The position numbers were made by a program, and so were the translations under genes. Below, piece by piece: positions 17,298 through 27,000 of a DNA stretch of 64,000 bases; position 1 is the first letter of the stretch, and each line of letters opens with the position of its first letter. The stretch covers positions 1-64,000 of the forward strand of contig JAVBSY010000065.1 of assembly GCA_031556475.1 (NCBI GenBank), in the 5' to 3' direction. Source of the DNA: Azoarcus sp031556475 (GTDB lineage Bacteria; Pseudomonadota; Gammaproteobacteria; Burkholderiales; Rhodocyclaceae). Under the pieces are notes generated by a model. That model was not told where the DNA came from, did not search any database, and worked only from the letters and a program-made list of their open reading frames with translations.

Positions 17298-19094
17298 GTG
17301 CGTGAGCCGATGCGTGAGTGCATAGGCAAGACCTTGCGAGGTTTGCTGTGCGCGGCCTTGGTGCTTGCGCATTGTGGCGGTGCGGCGGCGGCCGAAGTGA
17401 AGCGCGTCGAGGTCGAACTGATCGCGCCCGAGGACGTTCAAGCCCTGCTGCGCCAGCATATACGCATACTCGGCGGCGGCGAGCAGACGTTGCCGGAAAA
17501 CGATGCGGCGCGCGCCGCCCTGACTCGCCGCATGCGCCGGGAGGTGTCCGACCTGCTGGCTGCGGAAGGGTATTTTTCCCCCACGGTTCGCCTCGACCGC
17601 AGCGAGGCCGGGCGTTGGCGCGTAACCGTGGAGCCGGGAGCACGGACGGCCGTGACCGAGGTTACGCTGTCGTTCGAGGGTGAGTTGGGCGAGAGCGAGG
17701 CGGGCAAGGGTGAGGTGGGCAAGGACGACCCCAAGCGCGTTGCCGCGCTACGCGCAGCGTGGCGCTTGCCGGTCGGGCACTTTTTTCGCCAGGCGGACTG
17801 GGATGAAGCCAAGCAGCAGTTGCTCGACGAAGTGAGCGCGCATCGTTATGTCGCCGCGCGTATCGTCCAGAGCCGCGCCGAAATCGACCCGGATACGGCA
17901 ACGGCCAAACTGGCGGTCACGCTCGACAGCGGCCCGCCGTTTTTTCTTGGCCCCCTGGAGACCGAGGGGCTGGCCGATCTGCCGGCCGATTTTGTCGAGC
18001 GCTACAACACGCTCGAAGAGGGGCGGCCCTACGACCGCGACATGCTGCTCGCCTTTCAGCGCGTCCTGCAGAATACGCCGCAGCTTGCCTCCGCAACGGT
18101 CGACATCGAGCGCGACCCGTCGCAGGCCGCGGCCGCGCCGGTGCGCGTCCGGGTTGTCGAGGCGGAGCCGAAGCGGCTGGGTTTCGGTACGGGCTTTTCC
18201 AGCAATACCGGCTATCGGGTGGAGGCGACCTACCGCGACGTGAATCTGGCCGGGGCCGGTTGGGAGTTGTCGTCCGGCGCTCGTCTGGAACAGAAGCGCC
18301 AATCGGCCTACGCCGACATTTTTTTGCCGCCTCCGCGGAATGCGCGCTACCGCGATAGCATCGGAGCGTCGATTGAGCGCAGCGACCTGGAAGGGCTATG
18401 GCAGCAGACCGAAGCCGTCGGCGTGGCGAGAACGGTACGGCGCGGCAATATCGAAACCAAGCTTGCGCTACGCTTCCAGCGTGAAGAGTTGCGCCCCGAT
18501 GGCGCTGAGCCGAGCTCGCAGGACGCGCTGACGCTGAACTGGACCTGGGTGCAGCGCGCGGTGGACAGCCTGCTCGACCCGCGTACCGGCCGTGTGCTCG
18601 AATTTCAGCTTGGGGGCGGCACCAGTGCCGCCTCGATCGACCAGAATTTTTTCCGCCTGTATGGCCGCTACGTTCATTACCAACCGATAGGCGAGAAAGA
18701 CAACCTGATCCTGCGGGCCGAGGGCGGCATCACGCTGGCGACCAGCCGCGATGGCGTGCCGCAGGATTTTCTCTTCCGTACCGGCGGCACCCAGACGGTG
18801 CGCGGCTATGCGTATCAGAGCCTGGGCGTGGAGGATGGCGACGCTACCGTGGGCGGGCGCTACCTGGGCGTGACCAGTGCCGAGTACGTGCATTGGCTGG
18901 ACCAGCAGTGGGGGGCGGCGTTTTTCGTCGATGCCGGCGACGCCGCCGATTCGCGGGAGGAATTCCGCCTGCGTGTCGGCTACGGCGCCGGCGCGCGCTG
19001 GCGCAGCCCGGCCGGGCCGCTGGCGGTGGATCTGGCCTGGGGGCAGGACGATCGGCGCCTGCGCCTGCATTTCGGCGTCGCCATCGCGTTCTGA
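17298..19094 (+). CDS. tamA: TamA-like Omp85 outer-membrane assembly protein
   Basis: Outer-membrane barrel of the Omp85 family; TamA with TamB helps insert autotransporters and other proteins and move lipids to the outer membrane. It has 598 residues, normal for TamA. A signal peptide (LLCAALVLAHCGGAAAAEV) is followed by three POTRA-like domains to about residue 280 and a barrel. The hallmark lid-lock motif VRGYAYQSLG is present, and the chain ends in the outer-membrane C-terminal phenylalanine (VAIAF). The start is a GTG with a GGAGGCGGG stretch upstream; ATG at 17310 is possible. No tamB follows; the next gene is convergent. Confidence 0.9.
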   Translation: MREPMRECIGKTLRGLLCAALVLAHCGGAAAAEVKRVEVELIAPEDVQALLRQHIRILGGGEQTLPENDAARAALTRRMRREVSDLLAAEGYFSPTVRLDRSEAGRWRVTVEPGARTAVTEVTLSFEGELGESEAGKGEVGKDDPKRVAALRAAWRLPVGHFFRQADWDEAKQQLLDEVSAHRYVAARIVQSRAEIDPDTATAKLAVTLDSGPPFFLGPLETEGLADLPADFVERYNTLEEGRPYDRDMLLAFQRVLQNTPQLASATVDIERDPSQAAAAPVRVRVVEAEPKRLGFGTGFSSNTGYRVEATYRDVNLAGAGWELSSGARLEQKRQSAYADIFLPPPRNARYRDSIGASIERSDLEGLWQQTEAVGVARTVRRGNIETKLALRFQREELRPDGAEPSSQDALTLNWTWVQRAVDSLLDPRTGRVLEFQLGGGTSAASIDQNFFRLYGRYVHYQPIGEKDNLILRAEGGITLATSRDGVPQDFLFRTGGTQTVRGYAYQSLGVEDGDATVGGRYLGVTSAEYVHWLDQQWGAAFFVDAGDAADSREEFRLRVGYGAGARWRSPAGPLAVDLAWGQDDRRLRLHFGVAIAF

Positions 19095-19168
19095 GTGGCT
19101 GCCCCGTGTGGGTGATGGTCGATGATGTGCCCTGCCAATTCAACTGTCGATCTGTGAAGTCTCCTGCG

Positions 19169-22114
19169 CTACAGGTCGTTCTGTTCCGGTCGAAGGTATT
19201 GCGCGGCGTATTGCTGCGGAACCCCCGCCTGAAGGAAGAGTTCGTACACGTCGGGATCGATGTGGTTACGCGCCTTGAAACCGTCCATGATCTTCAGCGC
19301 TTCACTGAGTGTTTTGCTCGATTTGTACGGCCGGTCCGAGGCGGTGAGTGCCTCGAAAATGTCGGAGACGGCCATCATGCGGGCGCTCCAGCTCATTTCT
19401 TCACGTTTGATGCTGCGCGGGTATCCCTTGCCATCCATGGTTTCGTGATGCGAACCGACGATTTCGGGAACGTTGCGCAGATGTCTGGGTAGCGGCAACT
19501 GATCCAGCATCAGGATGGTCTGGGTGATGTGGTCGTTGATCTTGTAGCGTTCTTCCTCGGTCAGCGTGCCCCGCCGTATGCTGAGGTTGTACAGCTCGCC
19601 ACGGTTGTACAGGGCGCTCGGGGTCTTTATCTTGAACCCCCGGTTCTTGTCGGGGGGAATGAGGTCCTTCTCGCCGCGTTCGATGATGTGCTCGGGACAG
19701 TCCATCAACAGTGGTTCGAGCGTGGGCAGTTCCGGCGTGGGCGTGCGGTCCATCCGTGCCCGTTCCCCGTGCGAAATACCCAAGCGCTTGTCCAACGTTC
19801 GCAGCCAGGTACGCTTGCCGATGGCGGCAAGCCGCTCCACGGCCGCATCGTCCATGGATTCACTACCGGCATTGCAGGACGCCACGAAGGCGAAATCGTC
19901 ATCCAGGGCACACAAGGCTTCGTCGAGCTTGCGTTGCTCGCATCCTTCATCGGCACCGTCGAGGATGGCGCGCAGGCAGCTTATTTCCGCGTCGCGCTTG
20001 AGCACTTCGAAACGCGTGCGTATCTCGTGGATGCGGTCGTACAGGGTTTCCAGCTTGGTGGCCTTGTCCATGACATATTCGGGCGTGGTGATCTTGCCGC
20101 AGTCATGGAGCCAGCCGGCCAGTTTCGCTTCTTCCCACCCATCCTCGTCGAGCGTGAAATCCTTGAGCGGCCCTTCGTTGGCATTGCAGGCAGCCTGCAA
20201 CAGCATCTGGAAAATGACCGGTACGCGCTGGCAATGTCCTCCCGTATCGGGTGACTTGGCATCGATGGCGCCGGCGAGGATGCGGATGAGGGCGTCGCGC
20301 AGTTCCCGCTGGCCCTCGATCAGACTTTGATTTTCCAGCGCGATCGCGGCTGTGCTTGCGACGGCTTCGATAAAGCTCACCTGCTGAGCCTGGAATCCGC
20401 AGGCACCGGTACGGATGGCTTTGAACAAGGCCAATACGCCCAGGTTTTCGCCCATGCGATCGTGCAGTGGAATGCAAACGACATCGATCCGCTCGACGTC
20501 GTTATCGGCAAAACCGGGGGCCAGGAAAGTCGTCTCGCCGTATTGGTCTGCACGCTCGATCACTGTCTGCACAATCGTGTTGCGCAGTATGGCTTCGCCA
20601 ACGGGCAACTGTGCTTCCAGTTCGGCGTGGTTCGCCGGCGTACACTTGATTTCGCGGCCTTTCATCCAGCAAACGTAACCGTCCTTGAGGCGGGAGCCAT
20701 TTTCGCCCAGCAGGGTCAGCAAGCCGCCGTCGGCGCCGGTTATCGCCAGGGTTTTGTTCAACACGTGTTCCAGCAGCGTGTCGAAATTGCGTTCCGCGCT
20801 GATGGTTTGCGTGATGGCAAGGAACTGCTGGATGTTGTTCCACATGTAATCCACGCCTTCGGTCAGGACATGAATTTCCTCGACCCTGGAATCGATGGAC
20901 TTCGCCTGCTTTTCGAAGCGGAACTGCTGGATTTGCTGGATTTTTTCCGCCAACGTGCGTAGCGGTGTGGAAACACGCCGGGCCACGACCCAGACCAAAG
21001 GCACGGACAGGATCAGAATGCCCAGCATGATCAGAACCGTGTGGTGTAGAAAATCCACGGCATCGGCCAGCACTTCGTCCTTGGGAATGGCCAGCAACGT
21101 GACGGCATTCCTCTTTTCGTCGACGCCCGATTCTTTCACGGAGAGTATCCAGTCTCTTTCACCATCGCTGATATTGATGCCATCTCCACGCCATCCGGCT
21201 TGATAGGCTTGCATGCCGAGTCTGAGCACGGGTGGCAGATCCTCCAGCCGGCGTGCGCGTGCCGTTCCAGATTTTTCATGGATCACCATGCCGCTGGCCG
21301 CTGCGACCAAGGTGCCATCCGACCGGAACAGGGCGAGATGGGATCTTTCGGACGGCAGATCGTGCGCCAGCAAATTGGAAAGCTCGGATAGATTCATGCT
21401 TACGCCAACCACGGCATCACCGGCGCGGTTTTTCATGGCTAAAGTCACGACGATCTGCCCGGCAAAAGACCAGTACGGCTCGGTAATGGTCAGGCCGTTC
21501 GTTTTCATGGCCTCCCGATACCAGGGGCGCGTATGGACGTCGTAGTCATTATGGACGTCGTAGTTATTCGTGATTGGCACACGCAGCAAAAGCCGAAAGT
21601 CATTATCGAAAAACAGGTGTTCGGTCGTCCGTCCGCCGTCCTTGCCAACCTCCAGGCTATGCACTGCCCAAACGCTGCCCGGTGGAGCCTCCGGGTAAAG
21701 CAAGACGGAATTCGCGGTCAGGCGGCGTATCCGCAGAAAATCCCCGTTGTCGTATCCATATACGAGCGAATCGATCAGCGGATAGGCACTCAACACTGTC
21801 CCTACCCGCGACAGGTAATTAAGACGCATCTCCAGGCTTCGGGATTCGATCATGCTTCCCTGGGCCAGGGCGTTGATGAAAACCTGTATCGGCCGGCGTA
21901 CCCCGTATATGGTCCAATTTGTCACCGTCTCGGCCACATGGCGAACCAACTGGTTGTTGGCGGATATTATCGTTTTGGACACCATGCGGTATCCGGCAAA
22001 GGCCAGCGTCAAACCAGTCGCCAGCACGAGGACGGTGAACAGCAGCCCCATATGCTGCTGAAACCCGAAACGCCAAAAATCCTTGCTTCCTTTTTGCCCG
22101 GCGTTTTCCAACAT
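19169..22114 (-). CDS. Cache-HAMP-GAF-HD-GYP signalling protein, probable c-di-GMP phosphodiesterase
   Basis: A membrane receptor likely to hydrolyse cyclic-di-GMP, with 981 residues from 22114. A first membrane helix (LLFTVLVLATGLTLAFAGYRMV) is followed by a large periplasmic Cache-type sensor to about residue 345. A second helix and a HAMP linker lie near 355-400 and a GAF domain near 430-590. The C-terminal HD-GYP domain has HDCGK near residue 669 and HHETMDGKGYP near 895. About 170 extra residues separate the HD and GYP parts compared with minimal HD-GYP domains. The start at 22114 has GAAAGGCGG six bases upstream; ATG at 22138 is an alternative. A chemoreceptor remnant lies just upstream. 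Confidence 0.9.
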   Translation of the reverse strand: MLENAGQKGSKDFWRFGFQQHMGLLFTVLVLATGLTLAFAGYRMVSKTIISANNQLVRHVAETVTNWTIYGVRRPIQVFINALAQGSMIESRSLEMRLNYLSRVGTVLSAYPLIDSLVYGYDNGDFLRIRRLTANSVLLYPEAPPGSVWAVHSLEVGKDGGRTTEHLFFDNDFRLLLRVPITNNYDVHNDYDVHTRPWYREAMKTNGLTITEPYWSFAGQIVVTLAMKNRAGDAVVGVSMNLSELSNLLAHDLPSERSHLALFRSDGTLVAAASGMVIHEKSGTARARRLEDLPPVLRLGMQAYQAGWRGDGINISDGERDWILSVKESGVDEKRNAVTLLAIPKDEVLADAVDFLHHTVLIMLGILILSVPLVWVVARRVSTPLRTLAEKIQQIQQFRFEKQAKSIDSRVEEIHVLTEGVDYMWNNIQQFLAITQTISAERNFDTLLEHVLNKTLAITGADGGLLTLLGENGSRLKDGYVCWMKGREIKCTPANHAELEAQLPVGEAILRNTIVQTVIERADQYGETTFLAPGFADNDVERIDVVCIPLHDRMGENLGVLALFKAIRTGACGFQAQQVSFIEAVASTAAIALENQSLIEGQRELRDALIRILAGAIDAKSPDTGGHCQRVPVIFQMLLQAACNANEGPLKDFTLDEDGWEEAKLAGWLHDCGKITTPEYVMDKATKLETLYDRIHEIRTRFEVLKRDAEISCLRAILDGADEGCEQRKLDEALCALDDDFAFVASCNAGSESMDDAAVERLAAIGKRTWLRTLDKRLGISHGERARMDRTPTPELPTLEPLLMDCPEHIIERGEKDLIPPDKNRGFKIKTPSALYNRGELYNLSIRRGTLTEEERYKINDHITQTILMLDQLPLPRHLRNVPEIVGSHHETMDGKGYPRSIKREEMSWSARMMAVSDIFEALTASDRPYKSSKTLSEALKIMDGFKARNHIDPDVYELFLQAGVPQQYAAQYLRPEQNDL

Positions 22115-22199
22115 GATCGACCGCCTTTCGGAAATCATCCCGCCTCAGGGAATCTTTGAACCATTGCAGTACCGTCAAGCCAGCGAAGCCGTAAAAACA

Positions 22200-22759
22200 C
22201 TTGCAGCCCCGACACGGGAGGCTTTTACGTTACCGATACAACGAAGCGGCACCTGCACTTCACCAAGGCGCCCGGCACCATGTGGCCGTCGGAGCCTTGG
22301 AGGAAGCCGCTTCTGTCGATCAAACCCGGAAACACGCGACCGCATTGCGCATGTTCCGCGCCAATATGTCGATATGAACCGCGGTGTCCAACGAGTTTTT
22401 GCTCTTCTGGCGTCAGTTCGGTGGATGCGTATTTTTGCCAATAATCGGCAAATTCCTTCAGATCGGTTTCAGCTTTATCCAAAGTGCACCGTGTGCGGGT
22501 GGTCAAAATGAGTCTCCGATATTTTTGCGCTTGGAGCATGCTGCAGGGCACGAAATATTTCGGTATCGGTATCGGCTAGAAGCGTGTCTACTTTCTCGAT
22601 TTCCAAAAGAGGAAGAACGCTGTTCTGGTAGGTGTTGTCCATATGTGCTTCGATCGTTCGCATACCATATGCGCCAAATACGGCAACAGCGATCGTTATA
22701 GTCGCGGACAAAACGACGAGAACGAAAAGACGCTGACCAACTTTGAGTTTATTGAGCAT
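22200..22759 (-). pseudogene. Decayed methyl-accepting chemotaxis protein, 5' part only
   Basis: From an ATG at 22759 with GGAGA upstream, the reading frame encodes MLNKLKVGQRLFVLVVLSA, a membrane helix and the start of a four-helix-bundle MCP sensor (MRTIEAHMDNTYQNSVLPLLE, then VDTLLADTDTEIFRALQHAP). The frame breaks near 22490. The homology resumes in another frame as LDKAETDLKEFADYWQKYAS and TPEEQKLV, then stops. The rest of the sensor and the whole signalling domain are missing before the HD-GYP gene. A frameshift plus a large deletion explain this. Confidence 0.75.
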
Positions 22760-23740
22760 AAGGGTCTCCAAGAAACGAGGGTTTTTATGCATTTCAGCTA
22801 AGGCATGGTGGAAATGCAGCCATATGAACAACAACGACAAAGTGAGCGCCCACAAATCCCCCTGTGCCTTGAAACTCAACACATGGAGTCGTTTTTTCAG
22901 CGAACATCCGTGATGCACCCGTGGATGCTTCAAGGATATTCAGGGCACTTCGAAACGATTAAAGCCTTATTTTTATTATGGGTTTATGGGCAAACGATAT
23001 GCAGGAAACCGTTCCTTCCCCGTTTTGTGGTTCGCTATCGTTTATTGAGATCATGCGCTCACAAGGCAAGAGGAAAAACTGTGAGTGCAGGATCGAGACT
23101 GCTGAAAATAATGGTTGATCGATTAGATTTATTTATGCTCAGGCACGCATACGATAGCAAGACAACAATGTCTCAGTAAGTTGAATTTGAAAAAAAATGT
23201 AATGTTTACGCGCTTTGTTCTATCTGTATCGCATGGGTTCAGCCTTGAAACCATTGCAGAATGGCAGGTTGATTATTTGCCATGCTGTCGGTCCGGGCGC
23301 AGCCAAAGGTTCATCCGAATCAACCGATTTCGCGGTTGAACATGGTCCTGGGCAACCACAGGCAGAGAGGAATGTTCGAGCGTGATGGCGATGGGGCCTG
23401 TATGAACCCCCGGCATGAAAGAAGTCCGTCCGGAAGGAAACAATTTTTCAACGCTGTTCATATGTTTCCGGATTTCCACCAAAACGCCCTGAAATCCTCC
23501 GGCACGGGTTGTATGAACGGTGACAGGAAATACTCGATGATGTGACGCTGATCCGCTTTCGCTTTTTGGCCGCCATGCCGGCCAATCCAGTTTGCCGATG
23601 ATTTCGTCATGGTTATTTCGCCCTGAGCAACCCGCAATCCGTTGATTTTCCTTGAAATTTTCAGTGGTAGGCATGTTCTGATTTGCAAGGTATGGTGCGT
23701 ATCAAGCCTGTTTGTCTGCAAATATCTCCAAGGACTTCCG
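22760..23740. other. Gene-poor, AT-richer spacer
   Basis: About 980 bases with no open frame that resembles a protein family I recognise. Short frames exist on both strands (for example minus 23273-23674) but lack convincing ribosome-binding sites and look like eroded or non-coding sequence. The composition is less GC-rich than the flanks. I see no RNA gene. It sits between two gene remnants, so it is probably the product of past insertion and deletion. Confidence 0.55.
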
Positions 23741-23931
23741 ATGGGACCGAAGCCTTCGCAACCGGCCACGGGTGAACTGTTTCGCCCTCGACTGGACGAT
23801 TTGCTGAACATGAAGTGGTGCAGCTTGGCACTGTGCCAGGAGGCGGAGAGAGGCTCTGCTCGGCAACCTATGGCGATCCCTTTGAGAGAAGCGATAAGCT
23901 TGTCCGAAGGCGAACTGGCGTTGTCAAATAA
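23741..23931 (+). pseudogene. IS5-family transposase remnant, N-terminal piece
   Basis: The first 30 or so codons read MGPKPSQPATGELFRPRLDD then LLNMK, matching the start of IS5-type transposases, which carry a DLFRxRLDxxINMKHELVxLA pattern. After NMK the frame shifts, and VVQLG continues in the next frame until a stop at 23929-23931. The catalytic DDE region is absent. I see no clear terminal inverted repeats or target duplication. This is an old, non-functional fragment. Confidence 0.6.
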
Positions 23932-23971
23932 GTCGGAAATAAGCTCAAGCTCAAGACCAATTCTGTAGCAT

Positions 23972-24000
23972 CAGATCCCCCGCCATTGGCGGGGGATCTG
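23972..24000. terminator. Perfect hairpin beyond the 3' end of the giant gene
   Basis: Arms of 13 bases (23972-23984 and 23988-24000) pair perfectly around an ATT loop. On the plus strand a T5 stretch follows at 24009-24013, as in an intrinsic terminator. On the minus strand, where the giant gene is read, the hairpin comes 30 bases after the stop codon but no T-run follows. It may act in both directions, or it may be part of a lost insertion element. Confidence 0.55.
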
Positions 24001-24029
24001 TACCGTCGGTTTTTCTTCTCTTCCCTTCG

Positions 24030-27000
24030 CTATCGCACCCACTGCTCCCACTGAGTCTTGGCGGCCTGTTCCAACTCCTGTAGCCAGGCCTCGGAGAGCG
24101 CACTCGCCCGCTCCCGATCGGCCGCCAGCGACTCCTCCTCGGTACGCTGCGGCGGCAGCGCCGCGAAGCTCAACTGAATCGCACCATGCTCGCTCACCAG
24201 CGGGCCAGGAACGATGATCGGCGCCGCGGCGGGCAACTCGAACACGATGGGTGTGACGAACGGGTTCGCGCTGACTTCGCCGGTTCCGGTCCCGCTCACC
24301 ACCTGCACGAGGATCGTGCGGGTAGCGTCGGCAGTCGCCCCGTTGGCCCGTTCATGCGCGGCAGCCCGCACAGTCAGGGTTATCTTGCCGATGAAGCTCG
24401 CCGGCGGGGTGAGCGACAGCGCGGAGAGATCCCAGCCTTGGAGATCGACCGGGACGCTGTCTTGCAGTGTGATGCTGCGCGTGCCGTCACTGAGCGTCGT
24501 GCCCGAGGGCGGGAGGGCGGTCAGTTCGAGCGTGAGCCGCTCGGAGCCGTCGGTGTCGGTGAGCGCGGCCTCGATGCCCGGCAGCATGATCGGCGTGCCC
24601 GCCACGCCGTAGACGTTGCCCGGGTCGGCGTCGGGGTTCGAGCCGAGGATGGTCTCGACGATGCGCACGTTGTCGATCATGGCGCTGCGCCCGCCGTTGG
24701 CAACGACTTCGCCATCCAGTTGGATGCGCAGCCGGTGCGTCTGGCCGTCGCCGGTGAACTGGAAGCCGACCTGCTGCCAGTTTAGCGCGGCGAGCGGGCT
24801 CGTGCCGCTGTGAGTGGCGATCAGTTGGTCGTCGAGGTAGAGGGCGATACGGCCCGCCGCCTCGGCAAGTCCCAGGTCGCCGGCGTAGTCGAAGTCGAGC
24901 GCGTAGGTGGCGCCGGCCACGGTGGGGATGAAGCGCTCGATGCCGAAGGTCTGGTTGTTCTGCCCGGTGCCGTCGGTGAGCCGTACCCAGTTGCCGCTGC
25001 CCGGGGTACTGCTCTTGAGGGTGATGTATTTGCCGGCGGCGTTCTTCTGGAGGTCGTTGTCGGCGAGGACTTCGAAGACGGCGCGCTTGCCCAGGCCGAA
25101 GGGGTTGGTCCAGCCTTCGAGCGCGGTGGCGACGAGCGTGGCGTAGCGGTTGCCGTTGGCCACACTTTCCCAGCCGGTACGCACGATTTCACGCTCGGTG
25201 GCGTCGATGCCGCCGTCACGCGCGATGAGTTCGAGCGTGGGGGTGTCGGCGACGGGGATGACGTCGATAACGAGTTCCGCGCTCGTGGTGGCGCGGCTGC
25301 CGGTGGCCGTTTCGATCGCGGTGGCCTGGATCTGCATCACGAGCGTACCGCTGAAGTCGGGCGGTGCCTGCAGGGTGAGCGCGGCCAGGTTCCAGCCATC
25401 GAGTTCGATGACAGGCGCGTCGGCGGTGACGGTGAAGTGGTGCGTGCCGTCAGTCAGCGTCGCGCCCGGGGGCAGCCCGGTGGCGGTGAGCACGAGGGTC
25501 TCGGAGCCGTCGGTGTCGGTGAGCGCGGCCTGGATGTCGCGCAGCCGGATCGGGGTGTCCTCGAGGCCGCTGTCGCGCACGGTGCCGGGCAGGACTTCGG
25601 TGAGGACGATGTCGTCGATCATGGTGCCGCGGCCGTCGGCCATACGCTCGGTGGCTTCGGTGACGAGGGTGATTTTTTGTTTGCCGCCCTTGCCGGTGAA
25701 GGCGTAGCGCACGGTGTGCCAGTCGAGGGCGCCGTCGTTGTCCGGGTCGCTCGTCGGGCTGATCTCGGCCAGACGCACGCCGTCGACATAGACGCCGATG
25801 CGGGTCTGGGCGCGGGTGGCGAGCGGGTGGCCGGCGAGATCGAAGCTCAGGGTGTAGGCAGCGCCGTCCTGGGTCAGGATGTCGCGCTCGATGCCGATGG
25901 TTTGCGGGCGCTGTGGGCCGGCGTCACCCAATTCGAGCCACTGGCTGCCGTTGCCGTCCATGGCGGTGAGGGCAGGAGTGTTTGTGTCGAGACGGTCGCC
26001 GTCGTGCCAGATCTTGAAGCCGTTGCGTCCGCCGTCGAGCAGTTCGGGGTGGGAAAGCAGGGTCCAGCCGTCGAAGCTGCTTAGTCCCAGTAGCGTGGGA
26101 TTGGTGCCGTAGCGGAAACCGGTGTCGCCTTCCCAACCGGTACGGAAGAGGATGTTCTCGTCGCCGACGGGGCCGAGGCTGAGTTCGGGGGCATCGGCCT
26201 GGGCGGCGATGTCGATGACGAGGAAGGCTTCTTCGCTGGCGCTCTGGGTGCTGCCTTGTCCACTGAGCGCGATGTAGCCGATACGGGTGTAGTGCTCGTG
26301 GCGGTTGCCGTCGCCGGCGAGCGCGTAGCCCGGGCCGCCGGAGGCGTCGGCTTCGGGAACGAAGCGCAGGATGCCGTCGTCCAGTTGGGCGAAGGTGACG
26401 CGTTCGCCCACGGTGGCGGCGATCCAGTCGCCGTCGTCGGTGCGCCGTTCGAGGGTGCCTTCGACGGGCAGGGCGGTCAGTTCGATGCTGAGTTCGCTGC
26501 TGTCGCTGTCTTCGTCGGTGACGGTGAAGTCGGCGGAAGAAAGGATCAGTGCTTGGTCCTCGATGCCGGTGACGAGGCTGTCGGCCGCTTGTGGCGGTTG
26601 GTCGTCATCGCCACCGCCCTGGTGTTCGCCTTCCAGACGCAGGTCGCGCAGGGTGATATGGCTTTGCGCAGAGCCGAAGCCGAGCAGATCGAAGGACAGG
26701 GTGACGGCGGTGTCGGCCAGCGCCGCGGGCAGATCGATGGTGTAGGTGGCGCTGCCATCGGGGTTGATGACTTTGCTCACGCCGTCGGCGAGCCGCTCGG
26801 TGCCGTTGGTCTGGATGTTGAGCAGGGCATCGCTGCGGGTGAGGCCAAGGCCGCCGAAGACCGGTAGCCCCGTGTTGGCGTCGAGCAGCGCGACTTCGAA
26901 GGCATCGCCTGGGCCGCGCGCGTTGGCGGTAAGGGCGTTGTCGACGACGGTGAAGCTCAGGCGCTGGTCACCCGGGCGGATGACGAAGCTCTGGGCGAGG

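Noticed and set aside
22805..23179. Plus-strand frame of 124 codons
   Set aside because: No ribosome-binding site or family resemblance; part of it runs antisense to the chemoreceptor remnant's upstream region.
23273..23674. Minus-strand frame of 133 codons as an immunity gene for the giant protein
   Set aside because: It has no convincing ribosome-binding site, resembles no known immunity family and lies in eroded sequence between two gene remnants.
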